Origin: an uncultured Dehalococcoidia bacterium
GTDB lineage: Bacteria; Chloroflexota; Dehalococcoidia; Lucifugimonadales; CAJWUJ01
Direction of reading: 5' to 3'
DNA: 64,000 nucleotides
Assembly (NCBI GenBank): GCA_913047625.1
Contig: CAJWUJ010000002.1
Coordinates: forward strand, 98,175 to 162,174
Position 1 is the stretch's first letter. Each line of letters begins with the position of its first letter. Shown piece by piece: positions 10,299 through 20,130 of the stretch. The translations under genes and the position numbers were made by a program. The notes beneath the pieces are model-generated. The model was given only the letters and a program-made list of their open reading frames with translations, had not been told where the DNA came from and did not search any database.

Positions 10299-12389
10299 TT
10301 GAATAAAGTTAGTTTTGGAGTAGATGTAGGAGGAACCTTCACGGATTTCGTGGTATTCAACCATGAGACCAAGAAATATTCGCTCGGCAAACGGTTGAGC
10401 ACGCCTGAAAATCCGAGTAAGGGTATTTTGGCAGGTGTTCAGGACTTGCTTGAGCTATTGAATATTCCTGCGAGTGCGATTGAGCATGTAATACACGGTA
10501 CAACTATGGTCGCTAACAAGATCATCGAGCGCAAAGGAGCTAAGGTTGGCTTAATTTCTACAGAAGGATTCCGGGACAACTTGGAACTTGGTAGAGAGCA
10601 ACGGTATGATATGTATGATCTTTTTATTAGAAGAGCGGAACCTTTGGTTCCTCGCTATTTGCGGCGTACGATTTTTGAGCGTGTCGACTGGGAAGGGAAT
10701 ACACTCAGGCCTATCAAAATTGATCAACTTGATTCTATTTCTGAACTCTTTACTAAAGAGGGCGTGCAAGCTGTAGCTATTTCTTTAATGCATTCTTACC
10801 GGAATCCTGAACATGAGCAGAAGATTCGTGATCACTTGAAGCGGCTGAATCCTGATCTGTATGTTTCTATTTCATCTGAGGTATCTCCCGAGGTGCGGGA
10901 GCATCAGCGGACTTCGACAACTGTTACTAACGCGTATGTGCAACCTGTAGTAGATCTGTATCTGAATGACTTGCAGCAAGGATTTAAAGAGCTGGGCTCA
11001 AAAGGGACTATTTACATTATGCTGTCAGGAGGAGGAGTTACGACTGTAGACGTTGCTACGTCGGTTCCGGTCAGAATGGTGGAGTCAGGACCAGCTGCGG
11101 GTGCTATTGCTGGATCTTACTATGGCAAATTGAGGAATGAAGAGAACGTTGTGTCTTTTGATATGGGAGGAACTACGGCAAAAATATGTCTGATTAATAA
11201 TAACGTCCCTTCCACTACAAGCGAAATCGAAGTTGCGAGAGAGCACCGATTCAAAAAAGGTAGTGGATTAATACTCAAGGTTCCTTCCATAGAAATGATT
11301 GAAATAGGCGCGGGAGGAGGAAGTATCGCCCATCTAGATTCTATGGGACTGCTTAAAATTGGTCCGGAGAGTGCAGGAGCTGATCCTGGGCCAGTCTCAT
11401 ACGGACTAGGGGGGACTTCACCCACGGTAACTGACGCGGATCTAGTACTAGGTTTCTTGAATCCTGAGTACTTCTTGGGCGGGGAAATGCAATTAGATGC
11501 CACTAAGGCAGGAGAAATCATTAAACAAACAATCGGTGATCCTTTGAATTTGGATGCTGTCCAGGCAGCTCAAGGTGTTAATGAGGTCGTGAATGAAAAC
11601 ATGGCGAGTGCTGCGAGAGTGTATGCTGCTGAGCAGGGTGTTGATATTCGAAAATATGCTATGGTTGCATTTGGGGGAGCTGGTCCTGTTCATGCCTATA
11701 AGGTTGCGAAACTCCTGGGTATTCCCCGGGTGATTTGTCCTCTCGGAGCAGGGGTGATGTCATCCGTTGGTATGTTGGTCGCGCCTAAGTCTTTCGATTT
11801 TGTGCAGAGCTATATTAGCCGAGTAGATTCCCTTGACTGGGATTATTTGGATAACATGTACAGTGGAATGGAATCTCATGCAAAAGATATTTTGACGTCC
11901 GCTGGCGTTCCTATCAGTGACATTATTTTGACTAGAAGTGCTGACATGCGGTATGTCGGACAGGGTTTTGAAATCAGTGTACCTATTCCTGAAGGATCAT
12001 TTAAGGGAGGAAAGAGTGACCAATTCACTTCCGCGTTTAATACAACGTACGAAAATCTCTTCAAGAGGTATTTGACGCATGTTCCGGTGGAGGCTATTAC
12101 GTGGAGATTGAAGGCTTCTGAGCCGACACCGATGCCACAATTGCTCTTTGATATCCCCACACCCGAAACAAAGAATGGACGGGTAAAAGGTACGCGACCT
12201 ATCTACATGTCAGAGAAAGCATCGTTTGAAGATGTTCCTGTGTACGATCGGTATGCTTTGGAGCCTGGATTCGAATTTGCAGGGCCTGCTCTTGTTGAAG
12301 AAAAAGAATCGACAGTGTATGCGGGACCAGATTGTAAATGCACAGTTGATGAACAGCTTAATTTAATTATGGAGATCGTGTACAAATGA
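10299..12389 (+). CDS. hyuA: Hydantoinase A / 5-oxoprolinase ATPase subunit (HyuA)
   Basis: HyuA provides the ATP-phosphorylating half of an ATP-dependent imide or lactam hydrolase. The protein starts with the ASKHA-type GVDVGGTFTDF phosphate loop, has a second one at SFDMGGTTAKIC, and carries the Hydantoinase_A core GAGGGSIA and the GGAGPVHA segment. The ORF track begins at a TTG at 10278, but that site has no ribosome sequence. The in-frame TTG at 10299 follows GGAAGGGTG and places the phosphate loop at the very N-terminus as in homologues, so I prefer it (696 residues). Its stop overlaps the next gene by ATGA, showing translational coupling with HyuB. The substrate (5-oxoproline, hydantoin or a ketone) cannot be read from sequence. 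Confidence 0.93.
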   Translation: MNKVSFGVDVGGTFTDFVVFNHETKKYSLGKRLSTPENPSKGILAGVQDLLELLNIPASAIEHVIHGTTMVANKIIERKGAKVGLISTEGFRDNLELGREQRYDMYDLFIRRAEPLVPRYLRRTIFERVDWEGNTLRPIKIDQLDSISELFTKEGVQAVAISLMHSYRNPEHEQKIRDHLKRLNPDLYVSISSEVSPEVREHQRTSTTVTNAYVQPVVDLYLNDLQQGFKELGSKGTIYIMLSGGGVTTVDVATSVPVRMVESGPAAGAIAGSYYGKLRNEENVVSFDMGGTTAKICLINNNVPSTTSEIEVAREHRFKKGSGLILKVPSIEMIEIGAGGGSIAHLDSMGLLKIGPESAGADPGPVSYGLGGTSPTVTDADLVLGFLNPEYFLGGEMQLDATKAGEIIKQTIGDPLNLDAVQAAQGVNEVVNENMASAARVYAAEQGVDIRKYAMVAFGGAGPVHAYKVAKLLGIPRVICPLGAGVMSSVGMLVAPKSFDFVQSYISRVDSLDWDYLDNMYSGMESHAKDILTSAGVPISDIILTRSADMRYVGQGFEISVPIPEGSFKGGKSDQFTSAFNTTYENLFKRYLTHVPVEAITWRLKASEPTPMPQLLFDIPTPETKNGRVKGTRPIYMSEKASFEDVPVYDRYALEPGFEFAGPALVEEKESTVYAGPDCKCTVDEQLNLIMEIVYK

Positions 12390-14041
12390 CGCAACATCAA
12401 GTAAACATTGATCCTATCAGCCTTGAAATTTATTGGAATCGTCTTATTTCGATATGTGATCAAGGGGCTGCTAATCTTGAACGTGCAGCGTTTTCTACAA
12501 TCATACGTGAATCGAATGATTATACTGTTGTGCTACTCGATTCCAACGGAGATTCCCTGGCCGAGAATAGGGCGACAATAGGAGCGTTCGCTGGTTGCTT
12601 GCCCAGAACTATGAAGCACTTACTGAAAATTTTCCCAATAGAGTCGTGGGAACCTGGAGATGTCGTAATTAGCAATGACCCTTGGATAGGTACAGGGCAT
12701 CGACCAGATGTGACTGTTGTGGCACCCATCTTTTACAAAGATAAGATCATTGCGTTCACTGGGAACACAGGACACTGGGCTGATGTCGGGGGAACAATTT
12801 TCTCTGCTGATGCTAAGTCAGTTTTTGAAGAAGGGATAGGACTCCCCCCGATGAAGATCGTAAACAAAGGTATTCCAGATGCTACTTTGGTAAATTTAAT
12901 TAAGTCTAACGTCAGAGTTCCGGACATGGTACTAGGAGATCTTTATGCCCAAATTGCCACGGTAGAGATCTGTAGCGACTTAGTAGTAGAATTTGTCAGT
13001 CAGAGTGGATTCGAAGATCTCTCTATTCTTAGTGTTGCGATTATGAGTAGAGCAGAGGTCGCGATGAAGGCAGCAATCGAAACAGTTCCCGATGGGACAT
13101 ATCGTTCTACAGTATCTTTAGATGGTTACGATACCCCTCTTTTCATCAAGTGTGCGATAAAAGTAGACGGTACATCCATTGAAGTTGACTATGATGGTAC
13201 CTCAGATCAAATCACTCAAGGTAGTACGAATGTAGTATTGACGTATGCGATGGCATGGACTTGTTATACCCTTAAATGCGTGCTAGATCCCAGTACTCTT
13301 CGCAATGAAGGATCGTATAGACCGATAGGAATACAGGCTCCTTTGGGTTGCATACTGAATTGCGAATATCCGTCGCCAGTGAATGCGAGACACCTAATGG
13401 GAAGGTGCATTAGTTCAGCAATAACAATGGCATTAGCGCCGATTTTGCCTGAAAAAGTTATAGCTGAATGCGGTAGCACACCTGATCTTACGGCAGTGTT
13501 TGAAGGCTTCGATAAGAGGAAGGATCCTTTTAGTTTTATGCTTATGACCTCGGGTGGCATGGGAGCAAGTGCTCACGGTGATGGGCTTGCTTGTACTCCG
13601 TTTCCTCAGAATGTGGCAGCTGCCTCAATTGAAATTATGGAAGCAATGTCTCCTTTGCTGGTATGGGAAAGGGAAATTCGAAAAGACTCTGCTGGTAACG
13701 GTAAACACCGAGGTGGTTACGGCCAAGTGCTAGTTGTTGAAAATTTGGCACCACATGCAATTAATTTATCCCTGATAGCAGAGAGAACTAAGAATCCGGC
13801 ACAAGGCTTGTTTGGTGGATCTTCAGGGGAATCGATTGTGATATCCAAGGTTGGGGAGGACCAACTATTACCTACAAAAGCGCGTGTCCAATTGCTTCCG
13901 AAAGAAGCTGTCCGAATGGCCCACGGAGGAGGGGGAGGATTCGGTGTTCCAACCGAACGAGATAGAGATCAAGTTCGAGAAGACCTAAGGAATGAAATCA
14001 TCTCAGAGCAAACTGCCAGAGATGTGTACGGATTAAAATAA
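12386..14041 (+). CDS. hyuB: Hydantoinase B subunit (HyuB), partner of upstream HyuA
   Basis: The second subunit of the ATP-dependent hydantoinase/oxoprolinase. It is 551 residues and shows IIRESNDYTVVLLD near the N-terminus, the SNDPWIGTGHRPD metal-site segment, and the closing GGGGGFGVPTERD block. The ATG overlaps the hyuA stop codon by four bases, so the two proteins are very likely made together and form a complex. It is more diverged from the other two HyuB copies in the window than those are from one another. The following gene is convergent. Confidence 0.94.
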   Translation: MTQHQVNIDPISLEIYWNRLISICDQGAANLERAAFSTIIRESNDYTVVLLDSNGDSLAENRATIGAFAGCLPRTMKHLLKIFPIESWEPGDVVISNDPWIGTGHRPDVTVVAPIFYKDKIIAFTGNTGHWADVGGTIFSADAKSVFEEGIGLPPMKIVNKGIPDATLVNLIKSNVRVPDMVLGDLYAQIATVEICSDLVVEFVSQSGFEDLSILSVAIMSRAEVAMKAAIETVPDGTYRSTVSLDGYDTPLFIKCAIKVDGTSIEVDYDGTSDQITQGSTNVVLTYAMAWTCYTLKCVLDPSTLRNEGSYRPIGIQAPLGCILNCEYPSPVNARHLMGRCISSAITMALAPILPEKVIAECGSTPDLTAVFEGFDKRKDPFSFMLMTSGGMGASAHGDGLACTPFPQNVAAASIEIMEAMSPLLVWEREIRKDSAGNGKHRGGYGQVLVVENLAPHAINLSLIAERTKNPAQGLFGGSSGESIVISKVGEDQLLPTKARVQLLPKEAVRMAHGGGGGFGVPTERDRDQVREDLRNEIISEQTARDVYGLK

Positions 14042-14063
14042 GTAAAGATTCCTCTTTGCTCTA

Positions 14064-15677
14064 TTAGTAAGCTTTCGTAACACTTCCTCCACCAGCTCTT
14101 GGATCTGAGCCGCCTCGGATAGTCCCCTCAATGTTTTCTGCAATTTGTACTCTCGCCATCATTGGATGAAGGGCAAGGGGTTCCTTACTTGTCACATGTC
14201 CATACTGTTCCAGTTGGTTAGTGTAGTCAGTACGGATACCTGCTTCTAAGAATACTTTACCGCCTTCACAATGTATTCGAGAGGCTGACACTGCTTCAGT
14301 TGGTGTCATATTGAAATCTAATAAGTTTACAATTGCTTGAAAAACTGCACTAACGATTACCGCACCGCCAGGCGCGCCAACAGCTGTAACTGGTGTGCCT
14401 TTGCTGTCGCAAATAAGAGTTGGGACCATGTTTGTTCCTCTTGCTTTGCCCGGAGCAATAGAATTCAATTTTCCAGGAGCTGGGTCAGCCAGATTCATAC
14501 CGTTATTGAAAACGAAACCTAATCCAGGTGTTACCACGCCGGATGCCCATCCTAAAGTATGGGTAACACAGAATATATTTCCTTGTTTGTCCAGTACATT
14601 AACGTGGGTGGTATCACCTTTTTCAAAGGCATTTCTTCCACTTGTCATGATGCCTTTCCTGATTTGATCCTGTTGTTGTGAAATTCGTGCTGGATCCAGA
14701 ACAACCTCTCTTACTGGTACCTGCACGAAATCTGGATCGCCGTTATATTCGAGACGATCTTTATGTGCGAGCGACATAGCTGACGTTATAATATGTAGAT
14801 ATTCGGGGCTATTGTGATCCATTGAACCTAGATTAAATGGTTCAACTAAAGCAAGTAACTGCAGTACTGTCATGCCTGTATTTGGTGCTGGTACTGCGGC
14901 AATTTTTGTGCCGTGGTAGCTACCCCACAAAGGCTCAGCAATTTTTGGTTTGTAAGACTGTAGATCTTTAAGGGTTACGAAACCGTTGTTGGATTCCATA
15001 TCCTGTGCGATTGCTCTGGCTATATCACCTCGGTAAAATTCATCAACCCCTTTGTTGGCTATGATATCTAAGGTGTTTGATAAATCATTTAGCGGGATCG
15101 TATCTCCCACGTAGTAGAGAGACTTATCTGGTTTGAGGAATGCCTTTGTGCAAGCCGCTGTTGCCAGAACTCGCTCCTCTCCCGTAATAGTCGTTCCGGG
15201 CATGGGCTTTTGGTAAAAAGTTTCTAATGCAGTATTTACTTTGGTGCCAAGTTTTGCTTGGGCAATAGCTGGTGCGAGTAGTTCTTTCCATGGCATGGAG
15301 CAAAATCTTTTATGAATCTCAGCGAACCCTGCAAGTGATGTAGGAATCATTACAGATTGATGACCAATTTCATTGCGCAGGTCATCAAAGGTGAAGATAC
15401 TGGATACCTCACTTCGAGTGTACTTGTCCTTTGCCCACATGTCGGGCTGTACTTTTGCGCCTGCTTGAGTAGCGAAGTCAACAACTGTTAATTTTTTTGA
15501 CTGGTTATCCCAAATTTGGCCAATTCCGAAGCCCCCCGGGCCACACATAAATGGATCTGAAACCCATTGAGTGAAGGCAGTAGCTAGTCCCGCGTCGAAT
15601 GCGTTACCTCCTGCCTCTAAGATTTGAGCTCCTACTTCTCCCGCAACTGGTTGTGGGCATGTAACGATTCCTCTCAT
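14064..15677 (-). CDS. Gamma-glutamyltransferase-fold Ntn hydrolase
   Basis: GGT-family proteins are made as one chain that cleaves itself before a threonine, which becomes the nucleophile. The cleavage region GDTTHVNVLD is intact (T356 expected nucleophile) and the N-terminal AGGNAFDAG segment is typical. There is no signal peptide, so it appears cytoplasmic, unlike periplasmic E. coli GGT. Residues that hold the gamma-glutamyl group in E. coli GGT are changed: the DFREMAP arginine is Ala (DFATQAG), the SS pair before MSPT is TN (TNMVPT), and NNQMDD is NNGMNL. It therefore may hydrolyse another amide. A single gene, convergent with hyuB and divergent from an alpha/beta hydrolase. Confidence 0.88.
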   Translation of the reverse strand: MRGIVTCPQPVAGEVGAQILEAGGNAFDAGLATAFTQWVSDPFMCGPGGFGIGQIWDNQSKKLTVVDFATQAGAKVQPDMWAKDKYTRSEVSSIFTFDDLRNEIGHQSVMIPTSLAGFAEIHKRFCSMPWKELLAPAIAQAKLGTKVNTALETFYQKPMPGTTITGEERVLATAACTKAFLKPDKSLYYVGDTIPLNDLSNTLDIIANKGVDEFYRGDIARAIAQDMESNNGFVTLKDLQSYKPKIAEPLWGSYHGTKIAAVPAPNTGMTVLQLLALVEPFNLGSMDHNSPEYLHIITSAMSLAHKDRLEYNGDPDFVQVPVREVVLDPARISQQQDQIRKGIMTSGRNAFEKGDTTHVNVLDKQGNIFCVTHTLGWASGVVTPGLGFVFNNGMNLADPAPGKLNSIAPGKARGTNMVPTLICDSKGTPVTAVGAPGGAVIVSAVFQAIVNLLDFNMTPTEAVSASRIHCEGGKVFLEAGIRTDYTNQLEQYGHVTSKEPLALHPMMARVQIAENIEGTIRGGSDPRAGGGSVTKAY

Positions 15678-15752
15678 TGTTGTTTGCTCCCTAAGTAAAT
15701 TTGCTGTAGTTTTATATTACGTTATATCGAAACCTTTTGCTACTGAACTTTA

Positions 15753-16640
15753 TTGTCATGTAGGCCTGATACTTTGTTATTACAAGATGCAATAACTCAT
15801 ATTAATGATATTGGAATACACTATCGTTACAAAGGTACCAGTGTAAGTCAGTGCTTAGTTTTTCTACATGGATTGGCTTCAACCTGTCGCATTTGGGATA
15901 AAACAATCGAACACCTTCCTGATCTGTCAGTAATTTCGGTTGATCAGCGAGGACACGGGGAAACCCAAAAACCTCAAGGGGATTACGGTTTCAAGACCTT
16001 TGTAAAGGATCTTCATGGTCTCATTGAAAGTCATGAGATTTCTAGACCTGTGGTGATCGGACATTCATGGGGTGGTTGTGTTGCTATTGAATATGCGGCT
16101 CAGTATCCGAATAGAATTGCGGGGTTGGTTTTATTAGATGGCGGGTTCTATGATTTCCAAAACGAACCTGGGGCTAATTGGGAGGATCTTGCGATGAAGC
16201 TGGCGCCACCAGACTTCACTGGAGTGAATATAAGTACCCTACTTGATCGCGTAAAAGCTGGAGGAGTATTTGGTACTTGGGATGAAACCCTGGAGAGTTC
16301 TATTAAGTCCAACTTTCTAATAGATCAGGGAGGTTTTTTCAAGGCCCGATTGGACAGGGTTAACCATATGAAGATATTAAAGGCAATTTGGAATCAAGAT
16401 GTTGCTAGTTTGTATCGTAAAATAGAATGCCCCACACTCATCGTTGCTGCAAGGAGAAACTCTGATGACGACAAAGAAAACAATTTTATCCGGCACAAAA
16501 TGCGCACTGTCCCGATAGCAGGTGCAAACATAACGAAAAGCGAGATTGTATGGTTTGAAGATTCTGTTCATGATATCCCGTTGCAACATCCTAAAATCCT
16601 AGCTGATTGCATTGCTGACTTTGCTAGTAAATTAGAGTAA
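15753..16640 (+). CDS. Alpha/beta hydrolase
   Basis: A 295-residue classical alpha/beta hydrolase, predicted to be cytoplasmic and to cleave an ester, lactone or similar bond. The oxyanion segment FLHGLAS, the nucleophile elbow GHSWGG and a late histidine in DSVHDIP are visible, so the catalytic triad appears complete. The track start is a TTG with no ribosome site; an alternative TTG lies seven codons downstream, so the exact N-terminus is uncertain. It stands between the divergent GGT-like gene and an Abhydrolase_10-type gene 92 bases later. Confidence 0.88.
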   Translation: MSCRPDTLLLQDAITHINDIGIHYRYKGTSVSQCLVFLHGLASTCRIWDKTIEHLPDLSVISVDQRGHGETQKPQGDYGFKTFVKDLHGLIESHEISRPVVIGHSWGGCVAIEYAAQYPNRIAGLVLLDGGFYDFQNEPGANWEDLAMKLAPPDFTGVNISTLLDRVKAGGVFGTWDETLESSIKSNFLIDQGGFFKARLDRVNHMKILKAIWNQDVASLYRKIECPTLIVAARRNSDDDKENNFIRHKMRTVPIAGANITKSEIVWFEDSVHDIPLQHPKILADCIADFASKLE

Positions 16641-16732
16641 TTCCATATAACATTCGGATAAAATGATTCAGAACAAAGTATCAGGACCTATTACGGATGG
16701 GTATCGATATATGAAAAGTAAGGAGAGAATTA

Positions 16733-18790
16733 ATGGCATTTGAATTGTGGCTGGAGACTCGATCAGTGAATCCTTTTGCAGGTGGAAAACATTTTGGATC
16801 TGTGGGAGCGTATGACCTCATTAGTGGCGTAGCTCACTACAGTGTTGATCCCAGTGAAACAAAAGAGGTTGTAGATATTGGGAAGGTACCTACTAATGCT
16901 GATGGTAAAGTGGAATTCACCGCAGATGTACACATACTAAAACCTAGAAATTTAGCAAATTGGAACAGACGAATATTCTATGATGTCATTAATCGAGGGA
17001 ACGTTTGGAACTGCCTCTATTTCAATGATGCCTTTCCGGAAATTGCTGAGTCTGGTGAGTTTTCAAGCTACGGAAATAACCCTAACACAGAAAGACATGC
17101 CGGGAATGGCTTTTTAATGAGGCAAGGGTATGCTGTTGTCTGGTCAGGCTGGGACGGAGTTATTTTACCGGTAGATGATCGGGTAACCCTAACTGTGCCT
17201 CACGCCACCGAAGGTAATCAACCACTTACGGGCGTCGTGCGAACAGAGCTTTCCGCAAATGCTGCTGGAGTGCATAGTTTGCCCCTGTCAGGGAATGTGT
17301 ATTCCTGCTCTTATGAGCCAGTTATTAATCCTGAGATTGAGCCTGTTTTAACATTTCGAGAAAATGAAACTGATCCTCGTATGACTATTCCGAACGACCG
17401 CTGGAGCTTCCAGTTTCCTGGAAGTCACGAGATCGACGGCAGGAAAGTAGATCCTGTTCCCTTAACTTCTCTTTTTGTTGAAGATGGATTTAATCCAGGG
17501 TGGTTATATGAACTCATATATGAGGCAAAAGACCCACCAGTTCTGGGTCTTGGGTTTGTTGCAGTCCGTAATCTTATTGACTACCTGAAGTACTGGGAGA
17601 AAGATAGCAGAGGGAACGAGAATCCTCTCTATGAAGGTTCTGTTCGAACTGAGTACGCGTACACCTGGGGCTTATCACAGGGTGGGAGATTCCTGAGGGA
17701 TTTTGTGTACTTGGGTTTTAACGAAAATGAACAAGAAGAAAAGATCTTTGACGGTGTTTGGGTTGACGGTTCTGGTAGTGGAAGGATGTTTTTCAATCAT
17801 CGGTTTGGTCAACCAGGACGCAGGAATAAGCAACACGAAGAACACTTATTCCCTGTGGATATATTTCCCTTATCGTACAGTCCAACAAATAGTCCGAAAG
17901 ACAATCGTACAGATAGTATCTGTCTAAGACCAAAGACCGATCCATTGATTTTTCATACGAACAGTTCTACTGACTACTGGCAGAGAAGAGCTTCCTTGGT
18001 GCATACCTCCCCGAAAGGCGAGGACTTGGTGGATCCGGAAAATGTTCGGTTCTATCTTTTTGCTAGTGCTCAGCATTTTATTCCGCCTGGTGGGATTATC
18101 ACGGAAGGAGTGTGGCAACATCATCCAAACCTCATGGTAGTTACGTCGATTATGAGAGCACTGCTAGTAGCTTTAGATGAGTGGGTGTCAGGAGTGGCAG
18201 ACCCTCCAAAGAGCCAAGTTCCTATGGTAGCGGAACAGACGTTAACCAGTCCATCCGAAGTCTCCTCTCGTTTCCCGAGTGGTAATTTTGCCAGATGTCC
18301 TGATTTCAATAATCGGTTGCATGAAATTGATTGTGGACCAGAATTCCAAAACGGAATCGTTACGAATAACCCTCCGATAGTAGATAAGAACATTGAATAT
18401 GCAGTTTTAGTACCTAACGTGGATGTTGATGGTCATGATTTAGCCGGTATTAAAAGCCCAGAAATTCAAAATCCGGTTGGAACCCACGTAGGGTGGAACT
18501 GGAGAAAAGAAGGGTTTGTACCTACCGCGCTCGCTGGGACTATGGGGTCCTTTTTACCTTTTAGTAGAACAAAGGCTGACCGCATTGATGCACAGGATGC
18601 CAGACTTTCAATTGAGGAACGCTATAAAGATCACGAAACGTATGTTCAGCAGATAGCTAGTTCAGCTCAGTCTTTAGAGGCACAAAGGTTTCTACTTAGG
18701 GAAGATGTAGAGCGGTATGTGCTGGCTGCAAAGAAACGGAATCCCTTAGATCAGGATGTTGAGCTTGGTCCATTTATTTTGCCTTGGTGA
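16733..18790 (+). CDS. Alpha/beta hydrolase domain protein (Abhydrolase_10 type), copy 1
   Basis: A 685-residue member of a large hydrolase family that I recognise from the opening pattern NPFAGGKHFGSVGAYDLISG and the serine motif GLSQGGRFLRDFVY. The nucleophile would be the serine of GLSQGG. No signal peptide is visible. A paralogue lies at 43.8-45.8 kb on the other strand with the same order of motifs. AAGGAG precedes the ATG. Substrate is unknown; members are often annotated only as alpha/beta hydrolase domain-containing proteins. It is followed after about 100 bases by the MetE-like gene. Confidence 0.83.
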   Translation: MAFELWLETRSVNPFAGGKHFGSVGAYDLISGVAHYSVDPSETKEVVDIGKVPTNADGKVEFTADVHILKPRNLANWNRRIFYDVINRGNVWNCLYFNDAFPEIAESGEFSSYGNNPNTERHAGNGFLMRQGYAVVWSGWDGVILPVDDRVTLTVPHATEGNQPLTGVVRTELSANAAGVHSLPLSGNVYSCSYEPVINPEIEPVLTFRENETDPRMTIPNDRWSFQFPGSHEIDGRKVDPVPLTSLFVEDGFNPGWLYELIYEAKDPPVLGLGFVAVRNLIDYLKYWEKDSRGNENPLYEGSVRTEYAYTWGLSQGGRFLRDFVYLGFNENEQEEKIFDGVWVDGSGSGRMFFNHRFGQPGRRNKQHEEHLFPVDIFPLSYSPTNSPKDNRTDSICLRPKTDPLIFHTNSSTDYWQRRASLVHTSPKGEDLVDPENVRFYLFASAQHFIPPGGIITEGVWQHHPNLMVVTSIMRALLVALDEWVSGVADPPKSQVPMVAEQTLTSPSEVSSRFPSGNFARCPDFNNRLHEIDCGPEFQNGIVTNNPPIVDKNIEYAVLVPNVDVDGHDLAGIKSPEIQNPVGTHVGWNWRKEGFVPTALAGTMGSFLPFSRTKADRIDAQDARLSIEERYKDHETYVQQIASSAQSLEAQRFLLREDVERYVLAAKKRNPLDQDVELGPFILPW

Positions 18791-18892
18791 CTCTAGAACC
18801 GTAAAATAAGTCTCCGTACTCAACAATATAATGAGGTTTATTCTCTGAATAACCACTTGTGATAATCTAAGCACTACTCATGGAGGATTGCT

Positions 18893-20086
18893 ATGTTGAA
18901 GGCAACTCAAGACCTTATATTGCCTACGGCTGTTATAGGCTCATTTCCTAGGCCTTCTTGGTATACCGAGAGTCTAAACGGCAGGTCATTTAAGAAAGCA
19001 ATGGGTGATGCGTTGTTCCGGGAGCAATACCTGGACACTTTGGCTTGCGTCATTAATACACAAGAATCGGCTGGTTTGGATATTGTAACCGATGGAGATA
19101 CTCGGTTCGATCTTGCTGTGGGTGGAAAATCATGGCATTTCTATCCTATTGAACGAATTGAAGGAGTGACGGAAACGAGGGATGGTTCACCAGTGTTTAC
19201 GAAAACCGCCGGTAAAGGTCCTGGCGATATACTATGGGAAGTTGCGGAAGCCTATCAGCCTGGTGTTGTTACCCAGCCTTTGGCGCGGGGACCGCTTGAG
19301 TATGCGGCCTTGTGGAAGGTTGCCAAGCGATTCACTGATAAACCCGTAAAATTTGGAGCTGTCAGTGCGCAGTGTATTCCTGGCATGCTTTGGAATAACT
19401 ATTATGATCAATTCAATGATTTGATTAATGCTCTAGTTACGATCATGAACGCAGAATTTCGAGAATTGGCTGAAGCTGGATGTGAAATTATTCAAGTTGA
19501 AGAACCAAGGATTCACATGGCAACAGCAAACACGAAAGGCAAGAACAAAGATGTAGAGTTTTACATCGATGCGTTCAATAGGGAAGTAGAGGGCGTAAAT
19601 GCTGAAATATGGGCGCATACATGTTGGGGTAACCCTAACCAGCAGAGAATTTTCTGGGATGTTCCTAGTTATGAAAAAGCTATTCCGTATATGCTGGAAC
19701 TGAATGCTGATGTAATTACCTTTGAATGTGCAAGTACTCTCGGTAGAGACCTTCCTCATTTTGCAAAATATAAAACAGATAAGAAAATTGGTATTGGAGT
19801 TATTTCCCACACAAATACGGTGGTCGAACCTCCAAGTTTTGTTGCAGAGTTAATACGCTACGCCTTGAAGTTCATACCCCCCGAACGGTTAGTGTTAACC
19901 ACTGATTGCGGATTTGGTAGAGAAGGATTATCAAGGAGAATTGCTTACTACAAATGTGTTTCTCTTGTCATGGGCGCGAATATAGTAAGGAAAGAATTGG
20001 GTTTACCCGAAGTCAGGGTGCGGGCGGCTGACCCTACTGTCTACTTTGCTGATCGAGATACTTTGCTGGGTCAGGATCGAGCATAA
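18893..20086 (+). CDS. Cobalamin-independent methionine synthase C-domain homologue (MetE-like)
   Basis: A 397-residue protein matching the zinc-containing C-terminal half of MetE, which moves a methyl group to a thiol. The zinc ligands of MetE (His, Cys, Glu, Cys) align with H242 and C244 in AHTCWG, E278 in TFECAS and C339 in TTDCGFG. The N-terminal folate-binding duplicate of full MetE is absent. Such single-domain proteins may use other methyl donors or another thiol chemistry, so methionine synthesis should not be assumed. GGAGG lies 8-10 bases before the ATG. Located just upstream of a SIS sugar-isomerase-like gene and an LLM oxidoreductase on the same strand, possibly in one operon. Confidence 0.88.
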   Translation: MLKATQDLILPTAVIGSFPRPSWYTESLNGRSFKKAMGDALFREQYLDTLACVINTQESAGLDIVTDGDTRFDLAVGGKSWHFYPIERIEGVTETRDGSPVFTKTAGKGPGDILWEVAEAYQPGVVTQPLARGPLEYAALWKVAKRFTDKPVKFGAVSAQCIPGMLWNNYYDQFNDLINALVTIMNAEFRELAEAGCEIIQVEEPRIHMATANTKGKNKDVEFYIDAFNREVEGVNAEIWAHTCWGNPNQQRIFWDVPSYEKAIPYMLELNADVITFECASTLGRDLPHFAKYKTDKKIGIGVISHTNTVVEPPSFVAELIRYALKFIPPERLVLTTDCGFGREGLSRRIAYYKCVSLVMGANIVRKELGLPEVRVRAADPTVYFADRDTLLGQDRA

Positions 20087-20130
20087 GGACTCGATCATAT
20101 TTCGCTGTTTAACTTAAGGAGGATTAAGTG

